Below, piece by piece: positions 8,522 to 16,824 of a stretch of 64,000 bases of DNA. Each line of letters starts with the position of its first letter. Within the stretch, counting starts at the first letter, position 1. A model generated the notes under the pieces. The model was not told where the DNA came from. It saw only the letters and a list, made by a program, of their open reading frames with translations, and did no database searches. The DNA lies in NCBI RefSeq assembly GCF_016722895.1, contig NZ_JAEQNA010000001.1, positions 1,426,001 to 1,490,000 on the forward strand, written 5' to 3'. The DNA comes from Ramlibacter aurantiacus (lineage in GTDB: Bacteria; Pseudomonadota; Gammaproteobacteria; Burkholderiales; Burkholderiaceae_C). A program made the position numbers and the translations under genes.

Positions 8522-8550
8522 ATGACGCCGCCGGCCCCCCTGCCTAGACT
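8522..8550 (+). promoter_or_regulatory. Sigma-70-like promoter for the ALDH operon
   Basis: ATGACG (8522-8527), a 17-base spacer and TAGACT (8545-8550) resemble -35 and -10 boxes, 37 bases before the ALDH start. The -35 is a poor match, as expected for an activated promoter. The LysR-type box lies just upstream of the -35. Confidence 0.45.
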
Positions 8551-8586
8551 GCGGCGAGCGCCGACCCCGGCGCAACGGACAACAAC

Positions 8587-10065
8587 ATGCATGGAGACAA
8601 CTTCGATCCGGACCGCGTCGATCTGCCGTCCGGATGCCTCATCGGTGGCGAGCGCGTGCCCGGCGACGGCACGGTCACCGAGGTCCGCCGCCCCTCCGAC
8701 GGCAAGCTCGCCCGGGCCGAGGCCGGCGCCAGCGCGTCCCTGGTCGACCGCGCGGTGACCGAGGCCCGGCACAGCCTCAAGAGCAGCGGCTGGGCGGAGA
8801 TGGAGCCGCGCCAGCGCATGGCCATCATGCGGCGCTGGGCCGACCTGGTGGACGCGCACGCGGACGAACTGGCGCAGCTCGAAGCCACCGTCTCGGTGCG
8901 CGTGGTGTCCTCGGTGCGCCTGCGCGACGTGCCCATGACGGCCGAGATGATCCGCTTCTACGGCGAGTGCATCGACAAGATCGAAGGCGCGGTACTGGCC
9001 ACGCGCGGCAACCGCTTCAGCACCCTGGTGCGCGAGCCCTATGGCGTGGTGGCGGCGATCTCGCCCTGGAACACGCCGATGCTGCTGGCCACCCTGAAAA
9101 TCGCGCCGGCCCTCGCAGCCGGTAACGCGGTGGTGCTCAAGCCTTCGGAGTTCACCCCGTACGCCATCCTTCGCGTGGCCGAGCTCGGCCTCCAGGCCGG
9201 GCTGCCGCGCGGCATCCTGTCCATCCTGCCGGGCACCGGGGCGGAGACCGGCACGGCGCTGGTGCGCCACCCGGGCGTGGATTACGTGGCCTTCACCGGC
9301 TCGGCCTCCACCGGCGCGCGGGTGATGTGCGACGCGGCCACCAGCGGCCTGAAGCCGGTCTCGCTCGAACTCGGCGGCAAGAGCCCGCAGCTGGTCTTCG
9401 CCGACGCGCCCGACCTGGACGCGGTCGCCACCCTCGTCGCCGCCTCGGTCTGCGCCAACGGCGGACAGGTCTGCTTCGCCGGCACCCGCCTGGTGGTCGA
9501 GGCCTCGGTGGCCGACCAGCTGGTCGAACGCATCGCCGCCCGGATGGACCGCATGCAGGCCGGCCCCACCTGGGATGGCGCGACCACCCTGGCGCCCATC
9601 GTGTCGCCGGCGCAGATGAAGCGGCTGGAATCGCTGCTCGATGCGGCCGAGGCCGCTGGTGCCCGCAGGCTGCACGGCGGCGGGCGCATCGACCCGGGCC
9701 TTGGCGGGCTGTTCTACGCACCCACCATCCTCGGCGGCATGGCGGACGACAACCCCGCGGTGCGCGAGGAACTGTTCGGCCCGGTGCTCGCGGTGCAGAC
9801 GTTCCAGGATCTGGAACAGGGCCTGCGCCTGGCCGACCATCCCAGCTACGGCCTCGCCGGCGGCGTGCACACCCGCGACATCGCCAAGGCGCTGAAGGCG
9901 GCGCGGGCGATCCAGGCCGGCACCGTGTGGGTCAACCACTACGGCCCGAACACCGACCCGAACCAGCCCATGGGCGGCTACAAGCAGTCGGGCTTCGGGA
10001 AGGACTTCGGGGTGATGGGCCTGGAGAAATTCTTGAAGACGAAGAACATCGCGTTTCAGATCTGA
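8587..10065 (+). CDS. NAD(P)-dependent aldehyde dehydrogenase
   Basis: A complete ALDH-superfamily enzyme of 492 residues. Active-site C296 lies in NGGQVCFAGT and the general base E261 in LELGGKSP; the cofactor motifs PWNTP (160-164), KPSE (185-188) and FTGSAS (236-241) are intact, and EELFGPV and GGYKQSGFGKDFG are present near the end. It oxidises an aldehyde to the acid with NAD(P)+. The substrate is not readable from sequence, but genes following in the same direction (SDR, VanA-like demethylase) suggest an aromatic aldehyde or a side-chain product. It opens a transcription unit facing away from rraA. Its stop codon is the first part of a dispersed repeat. Confidence 0.92.
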   Translation: MHGDNFDPDRVDLPSGCLIGGERVPGDGTVTEVRRPSDGKLARAEAGASASLVDRAVTEARHSLKSSGWAEMEPRQRMAIMRRWADLVDAHADELAQLEATVSVRVVSSVRLRDVPMTAEMIRFYGECIDKIEGAVLATRGNRFSTLVREPYGVVAAISPWNTPMLLATLKIAPALAAGNAVVLKPSEFTPYAILRVAELGLQAGLPRGILSILPGTGAETGTALVRHPGVDYVAFTGSASTGARVMCDAATSGLKPVSLELGGKSPQLVFADAPDLDAVATLVAASVCANGGQVCFAGTRLVVEASVADQLVERIAARMDRMQAGPTWDGATTLAPIVSPAQMKRLESLLDAAEAAGARRLHGGGRIDPGLGGLFYAPTILGGMADDNPAVREELFGPVLAVQTFQDLEQGLRLADHPSYGLAGGVHTRDIAKALKAARAIQAGTVWVNHYGPNTDPNQPMGGYKQSGFGKDFGVMGLEKFLKTKNIAFQI

Positions 10066-10114
10066 CCCCCCAACCGCCTATCGGCGACTCCCCCCGGGGG
10101 GTGGCACTGGAGAA
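10063..10114 (+). repeat. Stop-codon-anchored dispersed repeat, short copy
   Basis: Begins at the ALDH TGA as TGACCCCCC, continues with a CGGCG/CTCCCCCC block and ends TGGCACTGGA. Compared with the copies at 31219-31312 and 41881-41970 it lacks the central GGCCCGGCAAAGCCGG part. It contains the 12-base palindrome CCCCCCGGGGGG (10090-10101). Confidence 0.6.
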
Positions 10115-10124
10115 ATGAGGACAC

Positions 10125-10880
10125 ATGTCACAGCTTGAAGGAAAGATCGCCCTGGTCACCGGTGGCGCCTCGGGCATTGGCCTGTGCTTCGCGCGCCGAC
10201 TGGCGCGGGACGGCGCCATGGTGGTGGTGGCCGACCTGCGGGGCGCTGAGGAGGCGGCCGCGGGGCTGCGTGCCGAAGGCTTCGAGGCCGCTGGCGCCAC
10301 AGGCAACGTCGCCGACGAGGACGATGTGCGCCGCATGGTGCAGGTGGCCGCCGGCCTGGGCGGGCTGGACATCGTGGTCAACAACGCCGCCATGTTCAGC
10401 TCCCTGCAGCCGGGCTCCTTCGCCGAGATCACCGCGCAGCAATGGCAGCAGGTGATGGCGGTGAACACGCTGGGTCCGTTCCTGGTGGCCCGGGAGGCGG
10501 TGCCGCTGATGGCCGCGCGCGGCGGCGGCAGCATCGTCAACGTCGCCTCCAACACGGTGCACAAGGGCGCGCCGGGCCTGCTGCACTACGTGAGCAGCAA
10601 GGGCGCGGTGATCGCCTTCACCCGCGCCCTGGCCCGCGAGCTGGGGCCCAAGGGCATCACGGTCAACGCCATCGCGCCGGGCTTCACGCTGAGCGACGGC
10701 GTCATGGGCAACCCGGCCTACCAGAGCACCTTCCGGGCCGCTGCGCAGGACGCGCGAGCATTGCGCCGCGACCAGCTGCCGGCCGACCTGGAAGGCGCCC
10801 TCGCCTTTCTGGCCGGCCCCGATGCCCGCTTCGTCACCGGCCAGACCCTGGTGGTGGACGGCGGCAACGTTTTCTCCTGA
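10125..10880 (+). CDS. Short-chain dehydrogenase/reductase
   Basis: A 251-residue classical SDR. TGGASGIG (12-19) binds the NAD(P) pyrophosphate, D37 in VVADLRG at the end of beta2 favours NAD(H), NNAA (86-89) stabilises the fold, and the catalytic residues are S142, Y155 and K159 (YVSSK). The C-terminus FVTGQTLVVDGGNVFS is typical. It interconverts an alcohol and a ketone, or dehydrogenates a ring diol, in the same unit as the ALDH upstream and the Rieske oxygenase 13 bases downstream. GAGG lies before the ATG. The substrate is unknown. Confidence 0.92.
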   Translation: MSQLEGKIALVTGGASGIGLCFARRLARDGAMVVVADLRGAEEAAAGLRAEGFEAAGATGNVADEDDVRRMVQVAAGLGGLDIVVNNAAMFSSLQPGSFAEITAQQWQQVMAVNTLGPFLVAREAVPLMAARGGGSIVNVASNTVHKGAPGLLHYVSSKGAVIAFTRALARELGPKGITVNAIAPGFTLSDGVMGNPAYQSTFRAAAQDARALRRDQLPADLEGALAFLAGPDARFVTGQTLVVDGGNVFS

Positions 10881-10893
10881 AAGGGCCGACGAC

Positions 10894-11958
10894 ATGTGGC
10901 TGAAGAACACCTGGTATCCCGCGGCGTACGCCAACGAACTGGACGAGCCTTTCCTGGCGCGGCGCATCCTGGGCACGGCGCTGGTGCTGTACCGCGCTTC
11001 CGACGGCACCGTCACCGCCCTGGAGGACGTCTGCCCGCACCGCTTGATGCCGCTGTCGGTGGGGCGCCGGGTCGGCGACGACATCCAGTGCGGCTACCAC
11101 GGCATGCGCTTCGATGTCGAAGGCCGCTGCCTGGAGGTGCCGGGCCAGACGCAGGTGCCGGCGGCTGCCACGGTGCGCCGCTACCCCACGGTGCAGCTGC
11201 ATGGCTTCATCTGGATCTGGATGGGTGACGAGTCCCTGGCCGACCCCGCCCTGATCCCCGACCTGCACTGGAACGACGACCCCCACTGGACCGCCTCGCG
11301 CGGCTACCACCACGTGGCCGCCGACTACCGCCTGCTCAACGACAACCTGCAGGACCTCAGCCACGAGACCTACGTCCATGCCCGCACCATCGGCAACGGC
11401 GAAGAAGAAACCATCGCCAACTTCCCGGTGAAGGTGACGGTGGAGGCCAACCGCGTGGTGCGCGCCTGGCGCGAGATGCCCAACATCGTGCCGCCGCCCT
11501 TCTTCTCGGCCGTGCTGGACCACCCGCCGCGCATCGACCGCTGGCAGTGCGCCATCCACCTGGTGCCCGGCATCAACATGACCTACCTGGGCGTCTATCC
11601 GGTGGGCCAGCCGCGATCGGGCGCTGCCGTCATGCACGTGCTGCACCTGGCCACGCCCGAGACGGAAACGTCGTGCCACTACTTCTGGTCCGGGCTGCGC
11701 AACTTCAAGCTCGAGGACAAGGCGCTGACCGACATGATCAGCAAGGCCGTGGGCGACACCCTGGCCGAGGACAAGGTGGTGCTGGAACACCAGCAGCGCA
11801 AGCTGGCCGAGATGGGCGCGCCCGCCGTGCCGCGCGTGGCGATCCGCCTGGACGAGGCGCCGCTGCGCGCGCGCCGCCTGCTGGACGAGTGGCTCCAGCG
11901 TGAGCGCGAAAACCCCGGATCGGTGATTACCCCCGTGCCGCTGGTGCCGGCGAGTTGA
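10894..11958 (+). CDS. Rieske non-heme iron oxygenase, VanA-like aromatic demethylase
   Basis: A 354-residue oxygenase component beginning MWLKNTWYPAAYANEL, the VanA/dicamba-demethylase-type start. The Rieske cluster ligands are C47/H49 (CPHR) and C66/H69 (CGYHG). The mononuclear iron motif NDNLQDLSHETYVH supplies D154, H157 and H162. Family members remove O-methyl groups from methoxylated benzoates such as vanillate, or hydroxylate similar acids, and need electrons from a reductase. No VanB-like reductase or ferredoxin gene is in this operon or elsewhere in the window, so an unlinked reductase must be used. A longer in-frame start exists inside the SDR gene but lacks homology. Confidence 0.9.
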   Translation: MWLKNTWYPAAYANELDEPFLARRILGTALVLYRASDGTVTALEDVCPHRLMPLSVGRRVGDDIQCGYHGMRFDVEGRCLEVPGQTQVPAAATVRRYPTVQLHGFIWIWMGDESLADPALIPDLHWNDDPHWTASRGYHHVAADYRLLNDNLQDLSHETYVHARTIGNGEEETIANFPVKVTVEANRVVRAWREMPNIVPPPFFSAVLDHPPRIDRWQCAIHLVPGINMTYLGVYPVGQPRSGAAVMHVLHLATPETETSCHYFWSGLRNFKLEDKALTDMISKAVGDTLAEDKVVLEHQQRKLAEMGAPAVPRVAIRLDEAPLRARRLLDEWLQRERENPGSVITPVPLVPAS

Positions 11959-12018
11959 GAGACTCGCCGGGCCGCCGGCATCGCCGCGCATAGCAAGACA
12001 TCAACAGGAGCGAGACAA

Positions 12019-13209
12019 ATGCAGTGGATCGACAAGCGAATCGGCGGCCTGGTGGCCGTCGGCATGGCCGCCATGATGGCCGGCACCGCGGCCCAGGCCG
12101 CCGAAGTGAAGGTGGGGCTGCTCGGGCAGTTCGCCGGCCAGTACAGCTGGTGGGGCCAGGAATACCGCCGGGGCATCGAGATGGCCCTGGCCGAAGTGGG
12201 TGGCAAGGTCAACGGCCACACCATCAACATCGTCGAGCGCGACGAGGGTGGCATCAACCCGCAGCGCATCCGCCAGCTCACGCAGGAGCTGATCCAGCGT
12301 GACCGCGTGCAATACATCATGGGCGGCACCTTCACCCCCACCGTGATGGCTGCCGGCACGGTGATCACCCAGGGCAAGGTGCCCTACATCGTGTTCAACG
12401 CCGGCACGTCGTCGGTGACCACCACCTCGCCCTACTACGTACGCGTGGGCGTCACCCAGTGGTCCATGAACGTGCCGGCCACCAAGTGGGCCTACGACCA
12501 GGGCGGCCGCCGCGCCGCGATCCTGGTGGCCGACTACAGCCCCGGCCACGACGCCTCCGAGGCCTTCAGCACCAGCTTCAAGCAGGTCGGCGGCCAGATC
12601 GCCGACGAGATCAAGGTGCCCATGGGCACGGTGGAATTCACGCCCTACATCCAGCGCCTGCGCGACATCAAGCCCGACTACACCTTCGTCTTCATGCCGG
12701 TGGGTCCCATGTCGGTCGGCCTGGTCAAGGCCATCCAGTCCGCCGGGCTGGACAAGCAGGGCAACAAGGCCATCTACACCACCGAGCTGCAGGACAACGA
12801 CCTGCCGGCCATCGGCGACGCCGCCATCGGCGCGCTCTCGTCCTTCCACTACAGCTCCTACCTGGACAACCCGCGCAACAAGGCCTGGGTCAAGGCCTAC
12901 CAGGACAAGTACGGCAAGAACGAGCAGCCCGGCATGGCGACCATCGCCGCCTATGACGGCATGCAGGTGCTGTTCCAGATGATCAAGGCCACCAACGGCC
13001 AGCCCGACACCGAGAAAGCCATCGCATCCACCCGCGGCATGAAGTGGGACAGCCCGCGCGGCCCGGTGTCCATCGACGCCAACCGCGAGATCGTGCAGAA
13101 CATCTACATGCGCCGCGTCGAGCGCATGCCCGACGGCAACCTGGGCAACAAGACCATCGCCACCTTCCCCAGCATCGAGGAGCCGTGGCACAAGACGCAG
13201 AAGAAATAA
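12019..13209 (+). CDS. ABC transporter periplasmic binding protein, branched-chain amino acid type
   Basis: A 396-residue secreted protein with a Sec signal peptide (about 1-27, cleavage after AQA). The mature part EVKVGLLGQFAGQYSWWGQE...RGIEMALAEVGGKVNGHTI is the LivK/Peripla_BP_6 fold that binds a ligand between two lobes. It is followed by two permeases and two ATPases and so is the ligand receptor of that importer. In Burkholderiales such systems next to oxygenases commonly carry aromatic acids or ureides rather than leucine. Linkage to the VanA-like gene (60-base gap, GGAG before the ATG) suggests import of its substrate, but the ligand is not known. Two strong hairpins follow its stop. 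Confidence 0.93.
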   Translation: MQWIDKRIGGLVAVGMAAMMAGTAAQAAEVKVGLLGQFAGQYSWWGQEYRRGIEMALAEVGGKVNGHTINIVERDEGGINPQRIRQLTQELIQRDRVQYIMGGTFTPTVMAAGTVITQGKVPYIVFNAGTSSVTTTSPYYVRVGVTQWSMNVPATKWAYDQGGRRAAILVADYSPGHDASEAFSTSFKQVGGQIADEIKVPMGTVEFTPYIQRLRDIKPDYTFVFMPVGPMSVGLVKAIQSAGLDKQGNKAIYTTELQDNDLPAIGDAAIGALSSFHYSSYLDNPRNKAWVKAYQDKYGKNEQPGMATIAAYDGMQVLFQMIKATNGQPDTEKAIASTRGMKWDSPRGPVSIDANREIVQNIYMRRVERMPDGNLGNKTIATFPSIEEPWHKTQKK

Positions 13210-13228
13210 GGCGCGGATGAACCCGCGG

Positions 13229-13248
13229 TGCGGCGCACCTGCGCCGCA
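13229..13248 (+). terminator. Intra-operon hairpin 1 (attenuator-like)
   Basis: Perfect 8-bp stem TGCGGCGC/GCGCCGCA with a four-base loop, 20 bases after the binding-protein stop and followed by the pyrimidine-rich AGTGCTTCTTCTC. It may stop part of the transcripts or protect the upstream mRNA from 3' decay, so that more binding protein than permease is made. Confidence 0.55.
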
Positions 13249-13262
13249 AGTGCTTCTTCTCG

Positions 13263-13285
13263 GCGCGGCCCCATCGGGGCCGCGC
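13263..13285 (+). terminator. Intra-operon hairpin 2
   Basis: Perfect 10-bp GC stem GCGCGGCCCC/GGGGCCGCGC with a three-base loop. It lies between the binding-protein and first permease genes, 48 bases before the permease start. There is no T-run after it, so mRNA stabilisation is as likely as termination. Confidence 0.5.
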
Positions 13286-13332
13286 GTGCATCCGGCCCGC
13301 GCACCCGGCGGGCCACTCCCGAAAGGCAATGA

Positions 13333-14208
13333 ATGGGGACCTCCCTGTCGACCCTGATCGCGCTGGGCATCAACGGCCTGGTGTACGGGGCCATCCTGTT
13401 TCTGCTGTCCGTGGGCCTGACGGTCACGCTCGGCCTGATGCGCATGCTCAATCTCGCCCACTGCGCCTTCGCCATGGTGGGCGGCTACTTCGCCTGGGCC
13501 CTCTCGGCGCGCGGCGGGCTGTCCTTCTATGCGGCCGTGCCGCTGGCGGTGCTGGGCACCGTGGCCCTGGGCTACGTGCTGGAACGCACCGTCTACCAGT
13601 GGGTGTACCGGGCCACCGAACTGGGGCAGGTGCTGATCACCATCGGCCTGACCTTCGTGGCCATCGCCCTGATCAACCTGGCCTTCGGCGGGCTGATGCA
13701 GCAGGTGGCGGTGCCACCGGCGCTGTCCGGCCAGATGCAGGTCGGCCCGGCGACCGTGCCCGTCTACCGCATCTTCCTGCTGGGGGTGTCGGGGCTGGTG
13801 GCGCTGGCGCTGTGGCTGGGCCTGGAGCGCACCGGCTTCGGCGCCCGCCTGCGCGCCACGGTGGACAACAAGCGCATGGCCAGCTGCGTGGGCATCCACG
13901 TCGAGCGGCTGCTGTCGATCACCTTCGCGCTGGGCTGCGGCCTGGCCGCGCTCGGCGGCGCGCTGGGCAGCCAGATCCTGCCGCTGGAACCGTTCTACGG
14001 ATTGAAGCATTTGATCCTGGTGCTGATCGTGGTGGCGGTCGGCGGCCTGGGCAGCCTGCAGGGTTCGGCCATCGCCGCGGTGGGCCTGGGCATCATCGAC
14101 ACGCTGGGCCGCTACTACCTGCCGGAGATCGGCGGATTCCTGCTGTACGGCCTGGTGCTGGTGCTGCTGCTGATCCGGCCGCAGGGCCTCATGGGCCGGG
14201 CGGCCTGA
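13333..14208 (+). CDS. livH: ABC transporter permease, LivH type
   Basis: A 291-residue inner-membrane protein with about eight hydrophobic helices. GINGLVYGAILFLLSVGLTVT near the start, MRMLNLAHCAFAMVGGYFAW and the late VVAVGGLGSLQGSAIAAVGLGIIDT and IRPQGLMG are hallmarks of the LivH permease family. It pairs with the LivM-like permease 20 bases downstream to form the transmembrane path. The ATG at 13333 is preceded by GAAAGG. It continues the operon begun at 8587 but is probably expressed below the binding protein because of the hairpins in front. Confidence 0.93.
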   Translation: MGTSLSTLIALGINGLVYGAILFLLSVGLTVTLGLMRMLNLAHCAFAMVGGYFAWALSARGGLSFYAAVPLAVLGTVALGYVLERTVYQWVYRATELGQVLITIGLTFVAIALINLAFGGLMQQVAVPPALSGQMQVGPATVPVYRIFLLGVSGLVALALWLGLERTGFGARLRATVDNKRMASCVGIHVERLLSITFALGCGLAALGGALGSQILPLEPFYGLKHLILVLIVVAVGGLGSLQGSAIAAVGLGIIDTLGRYYLPEIGGFLLYGLVLVLLLIRPQGLMGRAA

Positions 14209-14227
14209 ACGCAACGAGGAACGCAAG

Positions 14228-15211
14228 ATGACTCCAGAAGAACGCACGCGCCACCGCGCGGCCTTCTACACCCACCGCTTCGGCAGGATCGACGCCGCCC
14301 TGGCGGCCTTCGCCGTGGCGGTGTGGTGGCTGTGGCCGCTCTACCTGCCGCTCGCGGTGAACGTGATCGTGATGATCATCCTGGTGATGGCGCTGGACCT
14401 GGCGCTGGGCTGGGGTGGCATCGACGCCCTGGGCCACGCGGCCTTCTACGGGCTGGGCGCGTACTGGGCCGCCAACTGGGCGATGCACCTGTCGCCAGAG
14501 CCGATCACCGGCCTGGTCACCGCCGGGCTGGCGGCCGCGGCGCTGGGCGCGGTGACCGGGCTGGCGGTGCTTCGGGCGCGCGGGCTGACCCAGATCATGC
14601 TGACCCTCACCGTGGCCACGCTGATGTACGAAATCGCCAACGCCGCCAAGCAGTGGACCGGCGGCGACGACGGCCTGACCGGCTTTGCGGTGGCCCCGCT
14701 GTTCGGCGCGTTCGAGTTCAGCATGATGACCTCCACCTCGTACGGGTACGCGCTCGGCGTGCTGCTGGTGGTCTACCTGCTGTGCCGCTGGCTCGTCAAC
14801 TCGCCTTTCGGCCTGTCCATCCGCGGCATCCGCGAGAACCCCACGCGCATGCGGGTGCTGGGCATCCCGGTCGACCGGCGGCTGCTGCTGCTCTACACGA
14901 TCTCTGCCTTCTTCGCAGGAATCGCCGGCGCGCTGGCGGCCCAGACGACGCAGGCCGTGGGCCTGGATTCGCTGGCCTTCGTGGTCTCGGCCAACGCCGT
15001 GATCATGCTGGTGCTGGGCGGCGCCGGAACGCTCTATGGCGCCTTCCTGGGCGCGATGCTGTTCGTCGTGGTGTCCGACCGCGCCGCCGCGCTCGACCCG
15101 GCCAACTGGCTGCTGGGCCTGGGCCTGATGTTGATCCTGATGGTGCGCTACGCGCCCGACGGGGTGTTCGGCCTTCTCCAGCGCGGCAAGCGCGAAGCAC
15201 GGAAGGACTGA
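14228..15211 (+). CDS. livM: ABC transporter permease, LivM type
   Basis: A 327-residue permease with a longer cytoplasmic N-terminus (MTPEERTRHRAAFYTHRFGRID) and about eight to nine helices. LAVNVIVMIILVMALDLALGWGG, ALGHAAFYGLGAYWAA and the loop IRGIRENPTRMRVLGIPV, which carries the EAA-like contact for the ATPase, identify LivM. VLGGAGTLYGAFLGAMLF near the C-terminus corresponds to GG-x-GTLxGA of the family. GAGGAACGCAAG precedes the ATG. It is the second half of the transmembrane channel. Confidence 0.93.
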   Translation: MTPEERTRHRAAFYTHRFGRIDAALAAFAVAVWWLWPLYLPLAVNVIVMIILVMALDLALGWGGIDALGHAAFYGLGAYWAANWAMHLSPEPITGLVTAGLAAAALGAVTGLAVLRARGLTQIMLTLTVATLMYEIANAAKQWTGGDDGLTGFAVAPLFGAFEFSMMTSTSYGYALGVLLVVYLLCRWLVNSPFGLSIRGIRENPTRMRVLGIPVDRRLLLLYTISAFFAGIAGALAAQTTQAVGLDSLAFVVSANAVIMLVLGGAGTLYGAFLGAMLFVVVSDRAAALDPANWLLGLGLMLILMVRYAPDGVFGLLQRGKREARKD

Positions 15212-15214
15212 GGC

Positions 15215-16027
15215 ATGGCCGTCATCTCGCAGGAGGCGCCGGCCTCCGCCCAACGAACGCTGGCCGCCACCGAAGGGCCGCCCGCGCTGGCCGTGCGCGG
15301 CCTCAACAAGCACTACGGCGCACTGCACGTCACGCGCGACGTCTCGCTCACCCTGGAGCGCGGCGCCAGGCACGCGATCATCGGCCCCAACGGCGCGGGC
15401 AAGACCACCCTCATCCACCAGATCAGCGGCCTGCAGAAATCCGGCTCCGGCCAGATCCAGCTGCTCGGAGTGGACATCACCCGCTTCTCGCCCGAACGTC
15501 GCGCCCGCCACGGGCTGGCGCGCACCTTCCAGATCAACGCCCTCTTCACCCGCCTCACGGTGATGGAGAACATCGGCCTGGCGGTGTCGGCCCGCCATGG
15601 CCTCGATGGCAGCCTGGGCCGCCCGCTGCAGTCGCGCGCGCAGGTGCTGGACGACGCCGCCGCGCTGCTGTCGCAGCTGGGGCTGCTCGACCTGGCCGAG
15701 CGCCGGGTCGCCGAGCTCGCCTACGGCCAGCGCCGCATGGTGGAGATCGCCCTGGCCCTGGGCACCCGGCCGCGCGTGCTGCTGCTGGACGAGCCGGCGG
15801 CCGGCGTGCCCTCCGACGAAGGCAAGCGCCTGTTCGACCTGCTCGACCGATTGCCCGAGGACGTGGCGGTGCTGGTGATCGAGCACGACATGGGCCTGGT
15901 GTTCCGTTTCGCCCGTCGCATCACCGTCATGGTGGAGGGACAGGTGCTGGTCGAAGGATCCGTGGCCGACATCCGCGCCGATCCGCGCGTGCGCGAGGTC
16001 TACTTAGGGAATTCACACCGTGACTGA
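15215..16027 (+). CDS. livG: ABC transporter ATPase, LivG type
   Basis: A 270-residue nucleotide-binding subunit. Walker A GPNGAGKTT, Q loop FQINALFTRLTV, signature LAYGQRRMVEIALAL (the usual LSGGQ is replaced by AYGQ, common in LivG proteins), Walker B VLLLDEPAAGV and the switch histidine in IEHDMGLVF. The first 25 residues (MAVISQEAPASAQRTLAATE...) form an extra tail before the ABC domain. It begins 3 bases after livM and overlaps the next gene by 8 bases. Confidence 0.93.
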   Translation: MAVISQEAPASAQRTLAATEGPPALAVRGLNKHYGALHVTRDVSLTLERGARHAIIGPNGAGKTTLIHQISGLQKSGSGQIQLLGVDITRFSPERRARHGLARTFQINALFTRLTVMENIGLAVSARHGLDGSLGRPLQSRAQVLDDAAALLSQLGLLDLAERRVAELAYGQRRMVEIALALGTRPRVLLLDEPAAGVPSDEGKRLFDLLDRLPEDVAVLVIEHDMGLVFRFARRITVMVEGQVLVEGSVADIRADPRVREVYLGNSHRD

Positions 16028-16730
16028 CATCCTCGACATCCAGGGCCTGCGCGCGGGCTACGGTGACAACGTGGTACTGGAGGACGTGTCCGCCTCGGTC
16101 GCCTCCGGTGGCTGCCTGGCCGTGCTGGGCCGCAACGGCGTGGGCAAGACCACGCTCCTGTCCAGCGTGATGGGCCTGACGCAGGTGCATCATGGCCACG
16201 TGACGCTGCAGGGGCTGGACCTCACCCGTCTGCCGCCGCACGCCCGCGCCGCGCGCGGCCTGGCGCTGGTGCCGCAGGAGCGCGAGATCTTCGCGTCGCT
16301 GTCGGTGCACGAGAACCTGCTGGTCGCCCGCCGTCCCGGCGCATGGACGCCCGAGCGGGTCTACGAACTATTCCCGCGCCTGCTGGAGCGACAACGCAAC
16401 ATGGGCAACCAGCTGTCCGGCGGCGAACAGCAGATGCTGGCCGTGGGACGCGCGCTGGCGCAGAACCCGCAGGTGCTGCTGCTGGACGAACCCTTCGAAG
16501 GCTTGGCCCCGCTGATCGTGGAGCAGATCGCGCAGGCCTTGAAGCGCCTGCGCTCGGAGCACGCGATCACCATGGTGCTGGTGGAGCAGCACGCCGAACT
16601 GGCGCTGGAGCTGAGCGACACGGCCATCGTGCTGGATCGCGGGCAGGTGGTGTGGCGAGGCGCCAGCGCGGACCTGGCGGCGGATTCGGCGCGGTTGGCG
16701 AGCTTGATCGGGTTTGCGGAACAGGGGTGA
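16020..16730 (+). CDS. livF: ABC transporter ATPase, LivF type
   Basis: A 236-residue second ATPase. It starts at a GTG inside the end of livG, which gives an 8-base overlap; the first residues MTDILDIQGLRAGYG match the family start. Walker A GRNGVGKTT, Q loop VPQEREIFASLSV, signature LSGGEQQMLAVGRAL, Walker B VLLLDEPFEGL and switch VEQHAELAL are intact. It closes the importer operon 12019-16730. Confidence 0.93.
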   Translation: MTDILDIQGLRAGYGDNVVLEDVSASVASGGCLAVLGRNGVGKTTLLSSVMGLTQVHHGHVTLQGLDLTRLPPHARAARGLALVPQEREIFASLSVHENLLVARRPGAWTPERVYELFPRLLERQRNMGNQLSGGEQQMLAVGRALAQNPQVLLLDEPFEGLAPLIVEQIAQALKRLRSEHAITMVLVEQHAELALELSDTAIVLDRGQVVWRGASADLAADSARLASLIGFAEQG

Positions 16731-16824
16731 AAGCCCTGGGCCTGCGTTCGCCCTGGGCCTCCCACGCGATCGAAGTGGCGTGCGCCCCCCGAAGAACGGG
16801 CGCAGCCGCCGGAGGCCCTCCCCC
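16731..16824. repeat. Intergenic region with GCCCTGGGCCT direct repeats
   Basis: GCCCTGGGCCT occurs twice within 30 bases directly after the livF stop, followed by GTGCGCCCCCCGAAG and a GGGCGC...CCTCCCCC block. The tail loosely resembles the GACCCCCCGAAGCG...CTCCCCC part of the stop-anchored repeat. The two flanking genes converge here, so this is 3'-end sequence for both. Membership in that repeat family is uncertain. Confidence 0.35.

Noticed and set aside
12001..14247. Minus-strand frame of 748 codons
   Set aside because: It is antisense to the binding protein and permease genes and lacks any recognisable motif.
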